In this document: positions 54,458 to 64,000 of the stretch, piece by piece
Layout: the number at the start of each line of letters is the position of its first letter
How positions within the stretch are numbered: the stretch's first letter is position 1
From: JAGDMJ01 sp963809695
GTDB lineage: Bacteria > Bacteroidota > Ignavibacteria > UBA10030 > UBA6906
Direction: 5' to 3'
NCBI GenBank assembly: GCA_963809695.1
Contig: CAWEKI010000006.1
Location: 496,001-560,000 of the forward strand
DNA: 64,000 nt
Notes under the pieces: generated by a model
Database searches by the model: none
What the model was told of the DNA's origin: nothing
What the model saw: the letters and a program-made list of their open reading frames with translations, nothing else
Translations under genes and position numbers: made by a program

Positions 54458-55054
54458 TCACAGCCCCGCCCCCCGCATCAGTTCCCGCAGCTCGTCAGCC
54501 TTCAGATCTCGCCATGCCCCCGGATCAAGCCCTTTGAGTGTCAGATTCCCGACCTTCGTCCTTATCAGCCGCAGCGTCGGGAATCCCGCCTTTGCCGTCA
54601 TCTTCCTGATTTGTCTGTTCCTTCCTTCTCGCAAGGTCAGTTCGATCCATGCGGTCGGCACGTTCTTCCGGAAGCGAATAGGGACCGGGCGGTGGGGCAG
54701 TTCGGGCTCGGCACCGAGCAGCCTGACCTCTGCAGGTTTCGTAGTTCTTCCTTCGATGATCACCCCGTCGCGCAGTTGCTGCAGCGCTTGCTCGTCCGGG
54801 ATCCGCTCAACCTGGACAATATATGTCCGGGGGTGATTGAACCGGGGCTCGGTGAGCAGTTGCTTCAGCCGATTGTCGTTCGTCAGAACCACGAGTCCTT
54901 CGCTATCTGCATCGAGGCGCCCCGCGGGGTAGACATCTGGCGGGAACGGGCCGAAATCCGCAAGACTCTGGTGTCCAGCCTCGCGAGAGAACTGTGTGAG
55001 GACGCCGTACGGCTTATAAAAGAGGAGGTTGTGGTAACTTTGTGGCGGCTGCAT
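54458..55054 (-). CDS. rRNA pseudouridine synthase, RluE-like
   Basis: The 198-residue enzyme has the RsuA-family motif AGRLDADSEGLVVLTND with its catalytic Asp, YIVQVER and LREGRNRQIRKM near the C-terminus. No S4 domain is present, which matches RluE rather than RsuA/RluB. ATG at 55054 is preferred because a TATATT box (55061-55066) lies 6 nt upstream; the GTG at 55081 would then be upstream of the transcript. Confidence 0.88.
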   Translation of the reverse strand: MQPPQSYHNLLFYKPYGVLTQFSREAGHQSLADFGPFPPDVYPAGRLDADSEGLVVLTNDNRLKQLLTEPRFNHPRTYIVQVERIPDEQALQQLRDGVIIEGRTTKPAEVRLLGAEPELPHRPVPIRFRKNVPTAWIELTLREGRNRQIRKMTAKAGFPTLRLIRTKVGNLTLKGLDPGAWRDLKADELRELMRGAGL

Positions 55055-55060
55055 GGCTGC

Positions 55061-55066
55061 AATATA
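55061..55066 (-). promoter_or_regulatory. -10 box of the pseudouridine synthase gene
   Basis: TATATT on the minus strand, 6 nt before the ATG. The -35 is poor. It supports a leaderless start and the shorter protein. Confidence 0.35.
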
Positions 55067-55094
55067 AGAACAAATTGACACTCTTATGAATCAG

Positions 55095-55123
55095 TTGATT
55101 TTACCTCCCGCCGGGATTACATT
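55095..55123 (+). promoter_or_regulatory. promoter of the Tat asparaginase gene
   Basis: TTGATT (55095-55100), 17 bp, TACATT (55118-55123). The start would be near 55130, with a short leader to the ATG at 55154. Confidence 0.5.
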
Positions 55124-55153
55124 GATTCAACCCCTACACAATAAGGCACCCCT

Positions 55154-56218
55154 ATGTCCACAACCCGACGAGATTTCTTGAAGCACGCCTCCGCAGCGGG
55201 CGCGGGAGCTCTCCTTGCATCGACACTACCCGCCTCTTTGGCAGCCGCGACTGCCGTTGGGCGGCCGGCCGCGAAGCCAATCGCCATTGCGAGCGCGAAC
55301 GGCCTTGCCGCGGTTGCGAAGGCCGTGGAGGTGATCAACACCGGCGCCGATGCGCTTGATGGCGTCATCGCCGGCGTCAACATCGTTGAGGATGACCCGA
55401 ACGATACGAGTGTGGGCTACGGAGGGCTCCCGAACGAGGAAGGGGTGGTGGAGCTCGATGCGGCAGTCATGCACGGCCCCACGCACATGGCCGGCGCAGT
55501 CGCATCGCTGCGGAACATCAAGAACCCTTCGAAGGTTGCCCGGGTGGTCATGGAGCGGTCAGACCATGTGCTGATCGTTGGAGAAGGCGCGCTTCGTTTT
55601 GCAAAGGCCCATGGCTTCAAGGAAGAAGACCTGCTCACTGACCGTGCGCGCGAGGAGTGGCTCCACTGGAAAGAAACACTTTCGAATACGGACGATTGGC
55701 TCCCGCCGCACTCCCCCGAAGACAAGAACATCGGCAGCGTGTTCGAGCCGTTCTTCCGCCACACGGGGACGATCCACTGCAGTGCCATCGACACGCACGG
55801 GAACATCTCCTGCGTGACGACGACAAGCGGGCTGGCGTTCAAGATCCCGGGACGCGTGGGCGATTCCCCCATCATCGGGGCCGGACTGTACGTGGACAAC
55901 CAGGTTGGCGCGGCCGGATCGACGGGCAGGGGAGAAGCAAACCTCATCAACTGCAGCAGTGTTATGATTGTGGAATACATGCGCCAGGGGAAATCCCCGG
56001 AAGAAGCGTGCCTGGAGGCGTGCAAACGCATTGTTGACCACAACAAGGTTGCTCGGCTCAAGGATGCGGCCGGAAAGCCCGACTTCAACGTGAAATTCTA
56101 CGCCCTCAATATGAAGGGGGAATACGGGAGCGCTGCGATCTTCTCGCCAGGCCAGCTGGCTATTTGCGATGGAGGAGCAGCAAAACTCGTCCCGTCGGCC
56201 TACCTGTACAAGAAGTAA
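55154..56218 (+). CDS. Tat-exported N4-(beta-N-acetylglucosaminyl)-L-asparaginase-like Ntn hydrolase
   Basis: The 354-residue protein starts with a twin-arginine signal (TTRRDFLKHASAAG) and belongs to the plant-type asparaginase/glycosylasparaginase (T2) family. The autocleavage site is HTGTIHCSAID with the nucleophile Thr (about 200), and the substrate loop is GRVGDSPIIGAGLYVDN. Export implies action on asparagine-linked glycans or isoaspartyl peptides outside the cytoplasm. It is transcribed from its own promoter. Confidence 0.9.
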   Translation: MSTTRRDFLKHASAAGAGALLASTLPASLAAATAVGRPAAKPIAIASANGLAAVAKAVEVINTGADALDGVIAGVNIVEDDPNDTSVGYGGLPNEEGVVELDAAVMHGPTHMAGAVASLRNIKNPSKVARVVMERSDHVLIVGEGALRFAKAHGFKEEDLLTDRAREEWLHWKETLSNTDDWLPPHSPEDKNIGSVFEPFFRHTGTIHCSAIDTHGNISCVTTTSGLAFKIPGRVGDSPIIGAGLYVDNQVGAAGSTGRGEANLINCSSVMIVEYMRQGKSPEEACLEACKRIVDHNKVARLKDAAGKPDFNVKFYALNMKGEYGSAAIFSPGQLAICDGGAAKLVPSAYLYKK

Positions 56219-56265
56219 CGGTTGGTATGGTGAATCCTTTCCGCCCGTCTGTGTGTTGACTATGT

Positions 56266-57738
56266 ATGACACGAATGGCTCTGTTTTTCTGCACTTTGCT
56301 TTGTGCACTTCAGGCCGCCGATGCACAGAGCCTCTCCCTGACGAGCGCGTTTCCGAACCTCACGTTCCGCCAGCCTCTGTACCTCACGCACAGCGGAGAT
56401 CATACCAACCGGATCTTCATTGTCCGGCAGGACGGGATCATTCATGTCTTCCCGAACGATTCCTCGATCGCTGCGGCAGGCGTGTTCCTTGACATTTCGG
56501 CAAAACTCAGTGCTCCCTCCGGCGAGGAAGGATTGCTCGGACTGGCATTTCCTCCCGACTTCCGTACGAGCCGGGTCTTCTATATCAGCTATACGGCTCC
56601 TTCCGTCAATTCTCCAAGCGGGATGAAAGTTGTGATTGCCCGCTACGGCGTTTCGCCTTCAGATCCAAACGAAGCCGATTCGACCAGCGAGAGAAGGCTG
56701 CTTGAGATCGAAGAGCCTTTTCACAATCATAACGGGGGGATGCTCGCATTCGGGCCGGACAGCGATCTCTATATCGGTATTGGCGATGGCGGCAGTGCCA
56801 ACGATCCGCTCAACAGCGGCCAAACCCTCACCACCCTGCTCGGCAAGATTCTGCGCATCGACATACGTGGCGATTCCGGGTACAGCATCCCTCCGGACAA
56901 CCCCTTTGCCGGGGACAGTACCGGTATCAAGAAAGAGATCTGGGCCTATGGGCTTCGCAATCCATGGCGATTCAGCTTCGATATGGTGACAGGGCAGCTT
57001 TGGGTGGGGGACGTCGGACAGGATACCCGAGAGGAGGTCGACATCGTTGCACGCGGCGGAAATTACGGCTGGAAGATCATGGAAGGAAAGATCTGTCGGC
57101 CGGGAGGAGGCGGCAACTGCGACACGACCGGCTTGATCATGCCGGTGTGGGATTACGGGAGAGGCCTGGGCAACTCGGTCACGGGTGGGTATGTCTATCG
57201 TGGCTCGCGTTTGCCGCAACTCGTTGGAGCATATATTTTCGGGGACTTTGGCTCGGGGAATATTTTTCTGCTCCGCTACGAAGGGGAAAGAGTCACGGCG
57301 GATTCAGTGCTTCTCCGTAATACACTGCTCAATATCTCTTCCTTCGGCGTTGACGAACAGAACGTGCTGTATGTTCTCGGCTACAACAGTGGCAAGGTAA
57401 TGAAGCTCATCGGGGAGCCGGGATCAACGTCAGTGGTCACACAAGAGATCCCCGCACGCCACTCGCTGGAGCAGAATTATCCGAATCCGTTTAATCCATC
57501 AACAATCATTACATACACAATTGGAGGGAGTCGGGGTGAGGGAATAGAGAATAGTGTCGTGTCGCTGGTTGTATATGATATTTTGGGCAGGGAGGTGGCA
57601 GCTCTGGTGAATGAAGTCAAACGACCAGGGAACTACACGGTGCAGTTCGATGGCATGGGGCTTGCCAGCGGAGCTTATTTTTACCGACTTACCGCGGGAA
57701 GCTTCGTGGAGACCAAGATGCTTGTGCTGGTGAAATAA
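56266..57738 (+). CDS. PQQ-type glucose/sorbosone dehydrogenase domain protein with T9SS tail
   Basis: The 490-residue exported protein has a signal peptide (MALFFCTLLCALQAADA), a six-bladed beta-propeller of the GdhB/Yli family (HNHNGGMLAFGPDSDLYIGIGDGG, GNYGWKIMEG, YVYRG) and a type A C-terminal sorting domain (LEQNYPNPFNPST, VYDILGREVAALVNE). The tail has an insert (IGGSRGEGIENSV). It would be delivered to the surface by the T9SS. The sugar substrate is not defined. Confidence 0.88.
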   Translation: MTRMALFFCTLLCALQAADAQSLSLTSAFPNLTFRQPLYLTHSGDHTNRIFIVRQDGIIHVFPNDSSIAAAGVFLDISAKLSAPSGEEGLLGLAFPPDFRTSRVFYISYTAPSVNSPSGMKVVIARYGVSPSDPNEADSTSERRLLEIEEPFHNHNGGMLAFGPDSDLYIGIGDGGSANDPLNSGQTLTTLLGKILRIDIRGDSGYSIPPDNPFAGDSTGIKKEIWAYGLRNPWRFSFDMVTGQLWVGDVGQDTREEVDIVARGGNYGWKIMEGKICRPGGGGNCDTTGLIMPVWDYGRGLGNSVTGGYVYRGSRLPQLVGAYIFGDFGSGNIFLLRYEGERVTADSVLLRNTLLNISSFGVDEQNVLYVLGYNSGKVMKLIGEPGSTSVVTQEIPARHSLEQNYPNPFNPSTIITYTIGGSRGEGIENSVVSLVVYDILGREVAALVNEVKRPGNYTVQFDGMGLASGAYFYRLTAGSFVETKMLVLVK

Positions 57739-57826
57739 CGTGGTAAACGTCGCTGTTTCCAGAGGCACACCACATTGTCATCGCGAATCCTTCCAGGACA
57801 GCCCTCGGAGGACGAAGCAATCTCTC

Positions 57827-58348
57827 TTACACCTGCGGCGGCGGAGCGAGAGGGGGCTGCATGTTCAGCATCTGCGGTTTCGGCTTCCAGATCGCAAAGC
57901 CGATCAAACCACCCAGGAGCCCAAAGACCGTATCGACGACCAGGGACATGACAAGCTGAAGAATAGAGAATCCTCCTTCGCGTATCTTTTGTTCCATTTG
58001 CTCGAGCGTCCCCGGAGGCATCTGGCTCTTGAATCCCTCCAACACTCCCATAATCGCCTCGCCGCTCACGTTTCCGAGGGCTGCGAGAAATCCCGCCGTG
58101 AGAATGCTGCCAATGACCGCACCGATGACACCTGCAATGGCTCCGAGCTCGATCGCATCACCGCTCGTCAGCGGAGGCATGCCTTCCCGAATATCATTCT
58201 TATAAAAGAAGACCGCAAGCGCACCGCCCAGCAAAACGCCGGCGCAACAGCAGCAATTGACCAGATTGAGAAAGGGAATTCCGGAGATCACGCCCATGAT
58301 AATGCCGCCGTACAATGCCGGCATGAGCTTGTTCGGTTTTTCAGGCAT
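57827..58348 (-). CDS. membrane protein with CCCC motif
   Basis: The 173-residue protein has about four hydrophobic helices. The second begins LVNCCCCAGVLLGGALAVFF, with four consecutive Cys at the helix edge. The Gly-rich helices and C-terminal PPLAPPPQV tail resemble a small conserved Bacteroidota membrane family, but I cannot name it. ATG at 58348 has AAGGA at 8 nt. Its start overlaps the end of the DUF2085 gene, so the two are co-translated. Confidence 0.75.
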   Translation of the reverse strand: MPEKPNKLMPALYGGIIMGVISGIPFLNLVNCCCCAGVLLGGALAVFFYKNDIREGMPPLTSGDAIELGAIAGVIGAVIGSILTAGFLAALGNVSGEAIMGVLEGFKSQMPPGTLEQMEQKIREGGFSILQLVMSLVVDTVFGLLGGLIGFAIWKPKPQMLNMQPPLAPPPQV

Positions 58349-58838
58349 CGGGTGTTCCTTTCTGTAATTGGGGGCTGAACAACTGGCCCGCACCATCGAT
58401 GGCGGCAGGAATGATAAAAAGAGGAAGCAAAAGCCCGAAGAGCGCGCCGGTCAGTGTTCGCGTGAGGAATGTGACGTCATAAATGCCGAGGAATCCCGCC
58501 GCCGCATCAAAGAGCATTGGCAGCAGAGCGAGAAGAAGCAATGCGCGCGATGGCATCACCGGGCGCCGGATGTCGTAGATTAGCGGGTAGAGCAGCGTGC
58601 CGGCGAGAAAGGCGATATAAATGGAGGAGCATCGCGAACAGACAGCAAGCGGAAAACCGAAGAGATGAAAGGAGCGCCCGTCGATCTGATGGCATATCGG
58701 ATCAAAAAACCGATACAGGATGGACGAAGTCCATGTCGGAACGCCCTCCCAGGAGGCGAGAGCCGGCGCCAGAAGAATCGCCCCGCACCAGAGAATCGCG
58801 CCTCCAAGGATGAATACGTATGTTTTCCGCGGATGCAT
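58341..58838 (-). CDS. DUF2085 family membrane protein
   Basis: The 165-residue protein has four TM helices and the family signature 'DPICHQIDGRSFHLFGFPLA' followed by VCSRCSSIY: CHQ plus CSRC suggests metal or redox chemistry at the membrane. ATG at 58838 is used; 58853 is an alternative. The stop overlaps the start of the CCCC protein. Both carry paired Cys motifs. Confidence 0.8.
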   Translation of the reverse strand: MHPRKTYVFILGGAILWCGAILLAPALASWEGVPTWTSSILYRFFDPICHQIDGRSFHLFGFPLAVCSRCSSIYIAFLAGTLLYPLIYDIRRPVMPSRALLLLALLPMLFDAAAGFLGIYDVTFLTRTLTGALFGLLLPLFIIPAAIDGAGQLFSPQLQKGTPDA

Positions 58839-58942
58839 CGTGCGAGTCAACATAGCCGAAAATAGGGGCATTGTCAATAGCATTTTGGGTTTTGGACTGG
58901 GTGGGAAGGGTATCAAATGGTCCAAAATCCAAATTGCCTTGC

Positions 58943-58971
58943 TTGTTTTCGTAAGAAATCTTTGCTATCCT
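58943..58971 (+). promoter_or_regulatory. promoter of the M49 peptidase gene
   Basis: TTGTTT (58943-58948), 17 bp, TATCCT (58966-58971). Confidence 0.45.
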
Positions 58972-59006
58972 CTTGCGGTTAGATGGCATAATGGAGGAGG
59001 TTGTCA

Positions 59007-61124
59007 ATGAATTCCCCAAACAATCCCATCATCATACTCATGGCCGCTGGTCTCTCCCTCTCTTTGCTTGCCTGCTCGCAGGATCAAAAATCGCGAACGG
59101 CCGGAGCTGACTCGGTGGCCCAGGAGCGGAAGTACAAGCTCGAACGGGTCGGACCCGCACAAGTGGTACAACTCTATGCCGACGGCTTCGACCAGCTATC
59201 CCAACGAGAGAAAATCTTCACATACTATCTCTATCTCGCGTCAATTGCGGCACGGGACATCAGCATCGACCAGCACCATCCGCGGGCACTTGAAGTGCGG
59301 GATCTCATCGAAGCGGTCTATACACACGACTCCGGCATAAACGCTGCCGTGAGGGACAAGATTGCCCAGTATACCAAGCTGTTCTGGATCAATAATGGGT
59401 TTTACGACAATCTAACGTCACGCAAGTTTGTGCTTGATTGCACGTTTGATGAGTTCAGAAAAGCGGTACGCGCGGCGCAGGCTGTCGGTGCGGCGATTCC
59501 TGAGAAGGATCAGGCGCTCGACCGCCGGCTCAACGGGCTGCGCCCCGTCATGTTTGATCCTGTCGTTGATTCCGTGCTAACGGACAAAACGCCCGGGCAT
59601 GACTGGATCAAAGGGAGCGCGGTCAATTTCTACGCCCGGGGGCTCACCTATACGGAAGTTGAACGGTGGGCCAGGGCGGGGAACGAGAAGCATCCGCTGA
59701 ACTCGACCGTGGTCAAACAAAACGGGAAACTCATCGAGGGAATCTGGCGGTCAGGCAACGACTCCGTTACGTCAGGCCTGTACACGGGATATCTGAATGC
59801 GGCGATCCAGTACCTGGAACAAGCCATCCCGTATGCTGCCTCTGACCATCAGGCGGAGACGATCCGGCAGCTTATCCGCTACTACCAGACGGGCAATCCG
59901 GATGATTTCAACAGGTTTAACGTGCTGTGGGTAAAGGACAGCTCGTCCATCGATTTCATTCACGGGTTCATTGAAGTGTATCTTGATCCGCGCGGACAGA
60001 AGGCGGAGTTCGAGGCGTCCGTCTATTATATGGACCCCACCCAGACGAAAATGATGCGGGGCCTGGCCAGCTATGCCCAATACTTCGAAAACCATGCTCC
60101 GTGGAAGGATGAGTATAAGAAGAAGATCGACCGTTCCCCGATCGCCAATTCGGTGGATGTGGTCATAGGCACTGGCGGGGCGGGCCCGAACATGCCCATC
60201 GGGATCAATCTCCCGAACGAGCAGTGGATCCGCGAGCAGTACGGCACCAAGAGCGTGTTGCTGCACAATGTGGTGGTGGCGTACAACAAGTCGACGGGGA
60301 AGGAAATGGTGAAGGAGCTTGCGTGGGACGAACGGGAGGTACAGAACGACGAAAAATACGGCTCGATTGCCGACGACTTGCACACGGCGCTGCATGAGGT
60401 GATCGGCCACGGCTCAGGCAAGACAAGCCCGAAGCTAGGCGGAACGGATCCCTCCGTGTTTCTGCCCGGCTACTATAACACGCTTGAAGAAGCGCGGGCC
60501 GATCTCGTCGCACTCTGGAACGCGTGGGACCCAAAGCTGGTAGACGTCGGCATCGCCAAAGACCAGGCTGAGGCGCATGCGATCGGCGAGACGATGTATC
60601 AGGCAGCTGTGCGGGTGGCTCTTTCCCAGCTCTGGCGGATAGGCAAGAGCACTCAACTCGAAGAGGATCATCTCAAAAACCGTCAACTCATTGTGAACTA
60701 TGCGCTGCGGAATTCGAACGCCATCAAGGTGGAGCAGCGGAACGGGAAGACGTACTATCATATTGAAGACTATGACAGCCTGCGCGCGGTGTTCGGGAAG
60801 CTGCTGGCCGACATCATGCGCATCAAGGCCGAAGGAGATCTTGCTGCGGCCAGGGCATTGGTGGACACCTATGGGCTCAAAGTGGATGTGCGCCTCCGCG
60901 ATGAGATCCAGAACCGCGTCCGGCACCTGGATCTTCCGGCGTATAGCGCGTTCGTCATGCCGAAGCTTGAGCCGGTGAGCCGTCCCGAGCCTCGTCCAGC
61001 CTCCGGCGGGACGGGCGATCCGACCGCGAAGATCACTGACGTGAAGGTGAGCTACCCGCTGAACCTGGCGACGCAGATGCTAGAGTATTCGGCGTTTACG
61101 AAGGGCATGAAGGATCAAAAATGA
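59007..61124 (+). CDS. dipeptidyl peptidase III-like lipoprotein (M49)
   Basis: Zinc exopeptidase of 705 residues. The metal motif is HEVIGH, and EEARAD supplies the third ligand, as in HExxGH...EEARAD of M49. The N-terminus has a lipobox (LSLLACS), so the enzyme is anchored on a membrane. GGAGGAGG sits 6 nt before ATG 59007. Cleaves dipeptides from peptide N-termini in the family; this member is likely periplasmic or surface-located. Confidence 0.93.
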   Translation: MNSPNNPIIILMAAGLSLSLLACSQDQKSRTAGADSVAQERKYKLERVGPAQVVQLYADGFDQLSQREKIFTYYLYLASIAARDISIDQHHPRALEVRDLIEAVYTHDSGINAAVRDKIAQYTKLFWINNGFYDNLTSRKFVLDCTFDEFRKAVRAAQAVGAAIPEKDQALDRRLNGLRPVMFDPVVDSVLTDKTPGHDWIKGSAVNFYARGLTYTEVERWARAGNEKHPLNSTVVKQNGKLIEGIWRSGNDSVTSGLYTGYLNAAIQYLEQAIPYAASDHQAETIRQLIRYYQTGNPDDFNRFNVLWVKDSSSIDFIHGFIEVYLDPRGQKAEFEASVYYMDPTQTKMMRGLASYAQYFENHAPWKDEYKKKIDRSPIANSVDVVIGTGGAGPNMPIGINLPNEQWIREQYGTKSVLLHNVVVAYNKSTGKEMVKELAWDEREVQNDEKYGSIADDLHTALHEVIGHGSGKTSPKLGGTDPSVFLPGYYNTLEEARADLVALWNAWDPKLVDVGIAKDQAEAHAIGETMYQAAVRVALSQLWRIGKSTQLEEDHLKNRQLIVNYALRNSNAIKVEQRNGKTYYHIEDYDSLRAVFGKLLADIMRIKAEGDLAAARALVDTYGLKVDVRLRDEIQNRVRHLDLPAYSAFVMPKLEPVSRPEPRPASGGTGDPTAKITDVKVSYPLNLATQMLEYSAFTKGMKDQK

Positions 61125-61252
61125 TTTCCTGAATGGAAGGAGACTGGGCCTCGGCATCTGCGGTCCAGAGCCAGAGCATTGCAGTCGCTACTTGACACAA
61201 TTTCGGATGCGTGGGGTTCACGTCTCCCTCCGTCGGCACAAGGGGTGATTGA

Positions 61253-62005
61253 TCAATCATTTGTACATTCCGCTATCAAATCTATCGCATCCTCCGCTAC
61301 TCTGTCCGAGATCACCTGGAATGCCGTCATGTCCAGCGTCTTGTTTGCGAGCTTCTTGACCACACTTCCGCGACGAAGCAATTTTCCCAGCTTGTAGAGC
61401 GGCGACTTATAGATGAACGCCCGAAGAGCATTCGGACGCGCATGGCCGATGCCGAGAATCCGGAATGAAGAGAAGTGCGTGCCCAGCAGTGCGTGAAGCT
61501 GCTCATAGCTCATTTCGCTGCAGTGAAATGGATTCGCAGCATCTCCCGTGCGCGGCGCGCGGACGTTTGGCGTGGCGAGCAGGATTGTTCCTCCGGGCAT
61601 CACCGCCTGTTTCAGCGAGATCAGAATGGCCCCTGGATCCGACAGGTGCTCGATCACCTGGAATGAGACCGCAACATCGAACGCGCGGCGAAAGCCGAGC
61701 TGCGTGACATCCATTTGAATGAAGTCGAGGTTGGGGGCGGCGTAGTGAGCGTGGCAATAGTCGATTGCCTCGTTGCTCAGATCGATCGCGGACACCCGGT
61801 GTGCTCGGGAGGCAAGCATGTTGGACCCATAGCCGGTCCCGCAGCCTGCATCAAGCACCCTTTTCCCTTCAACGAACTGCAGCGCATACTCATACGTCAG
61901 CTTGTGCCGGGCGAAGACAATGCTGACTTCTCCTTCACCCGCGGGGATCATCCGTTCGCCGGTATCATGGAGCGCAAGAGACCGTTCTTCGTTTTTCCTG
62001 GTCAC
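61253..62005 (-). CDS. class I SAM-dependent methyltransferase
   Basis: The 250-residue protein has motif I VLDAGCGTGYGS (50-61), the acidic motif II region SAIDLSNEA and motif post-II FQVIEHLSDP. The fold is UbiE/COQ5-like. GTG at 62005 is the start; no ATG is available nearby. Substrate unknown. Confidence 0.88.
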   Translation of the reverse strand: MTRKNEERSLALHDTGERMIPAGEGEVSIVFARHKLTYEYALQFVEGKRVLDAGCGTGYGSNMLASRAHRVSAIDLSNEAIDYCHAHYAAPNLDFIQMDVTQLGFRRAFDVAVSFQVIEHLSDPGAILISLKQAVMPGGTILLATPNVRAPRTGDAANPFHCSEMSYEQLHALLGTHFSSFRILGIGHARPNALRAFIYKSPLYKLGKLLRRGSVVKKLANKTLDMTAFQVISDRVAEDAIDLIAECTND

Positions 62006-62038
62006 GCTGTTCCGTTTTCGTCGATGGAGGGATCATTT

Positions 62039-62067
62039 AAACTACAAAAGGGGAGAGGGGAAATCAA
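62039..62067 (-). promoter_or_regulatory. promoter of the methyltransferase gene
   Basis: TTGATT (62067-62062), 17 bp, TAGTTT (62044-62039) on the minus strand. Confidence 0.4.
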
Positions 62068-62334
62068 GGTAAGATGGACAAGCCTATCGACGAGACGAAC
62101 ACAGAGCACAAGGATCTTGTCTTGTACCCGGATTCTCTTTTTTTACAACTTCCGGCCCGAAATTCTCAAATGTTGGAATCTTCCCCATCAAAATCCCTCA
62201 TATTATATGATTTTGCGAGATAATCCGTGGCATGCAATTGGCAATTAACTACTCTAACTCACCATAGCGTTCACCCGATTGAAAAACCCTGTCACGCAGC
62301 CTTTGTATTTTTTGAAAATCGCATAGGAAAACCA
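62068..62334. other. intergenic stretch before nifJ
   Basis: Part of a 329-bp non-coding gap (62006-62334), the longest in the window. It is more AT-rich than the genes and holds the short GACGAACACAGAG run near 62096. A nifJ promoter is not clear: TTGAAA at 62279 has no good -10 at proper spacing, and TATTTTTTG near 62306 is only a partial Bacteroidetes -7 match. AGGAAA precedes the nifJ ATG. No gene found. Confidence 0.4.

Positions 62335-64000
<1,666 letters not shown>

Overview
The window looks like a chromosomal segment of a Gram-negative bacterium of the Bacteroidota/Ignavibacteria side of the FCB group. Two exported proteins (37447-39078 and 56266-57738) end in the type IX secretion C-terminal domain with the NPFNPST motif and a 'VYDILGREV' strand, typical of Ignavibacteria-like genomes. 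There is an LptD homologue (outer membrane) and a DUF5686 barrel. The sequence is GC-rich (a visual estimate of high fifties percent). No rRNA is present, so the placement is inferred. Core promoters of the TTGnnn-17 bp-TAnnnT type can be read upstream of many genes, and several starts sit only 5-15 nt after the -10 box.

Layout. 1-847: folA (first codons only) and thyA, behind a promoter covered by a 10-bp inverted repeat. 975-2725: an ABC-2 export pair. 2901-4754: a secreted protein with four copies of a domain I do not recognise. 4862-5683: a TIM-barrel isomerase. 6334-8010: arsenic operon arsR-arsM-arsN2 with an ArsR-type operator, followed by a Tat-exported phytoene-desaturase-like flavoenzyme. 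9857-13200: TerB-like protein, 39-aa membrane peptide, small secreted protein and a TPR/GWxTD-like protein. 13330-18155 (minus): MerR regulator, then an operon running from 18155 to 13818 that contains acpS, a HAD phosphatase, a sensor kinase and a QseG-like lipoprotein.

18310-23923 is the most coherent accessory block: a sensor kinase with a c-type haem motif in its periplasmic domain, an NtrC-type sigma-54 activator, an ECF sigma factor, an outer-membrane barrel with an N-terminal haem motif and a monohaem cytochrome. It reads as a redox-sensing and cytochrome-export regulon.

24022-37325 is a long plus-strand run of housekeeping genes: pgpH, xerD, a cysteine-desulfurase-like enzyme (preceded by a possible Cys-Cys leader peptide), an M50 protease, lysA, asd, ddl, an ftsB-like gene, rarA and lptD. 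lysA, asd and ddl together connect aspartate-family amino-acid synthesis to peptidoglycan. 39132-42469 (minus) is tRNA-Leu(UAG)-tig-clpP-clpX, one proteostasis transcript. 42654-51754 (minus) holds a cNMP/GAF sensor kinase, glgP, typA/bipA, a DUF5686 protein and a TPR protein. 51968-62005 is a mixed set: a BaiN/HI0933-type flavoprotein, SDR, RluE-type pseudouridine synthase, Tat-exported asparaginase, T9SS-exported sugar dehydrogenase, two Cys-motif membrane proteins, M49 dipeptidyl peptidase and a methyltransferase. The window ends inside nifJ (pyruvate:ferredoxin oxidoreductase), which indicates a metabolism with anaerobic capacity.

No transposase, prophage gene, CRISPR array or conjugation gene was seen. 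Most very long open frames opposite annotated genes are GC-driven shadows and were left out.
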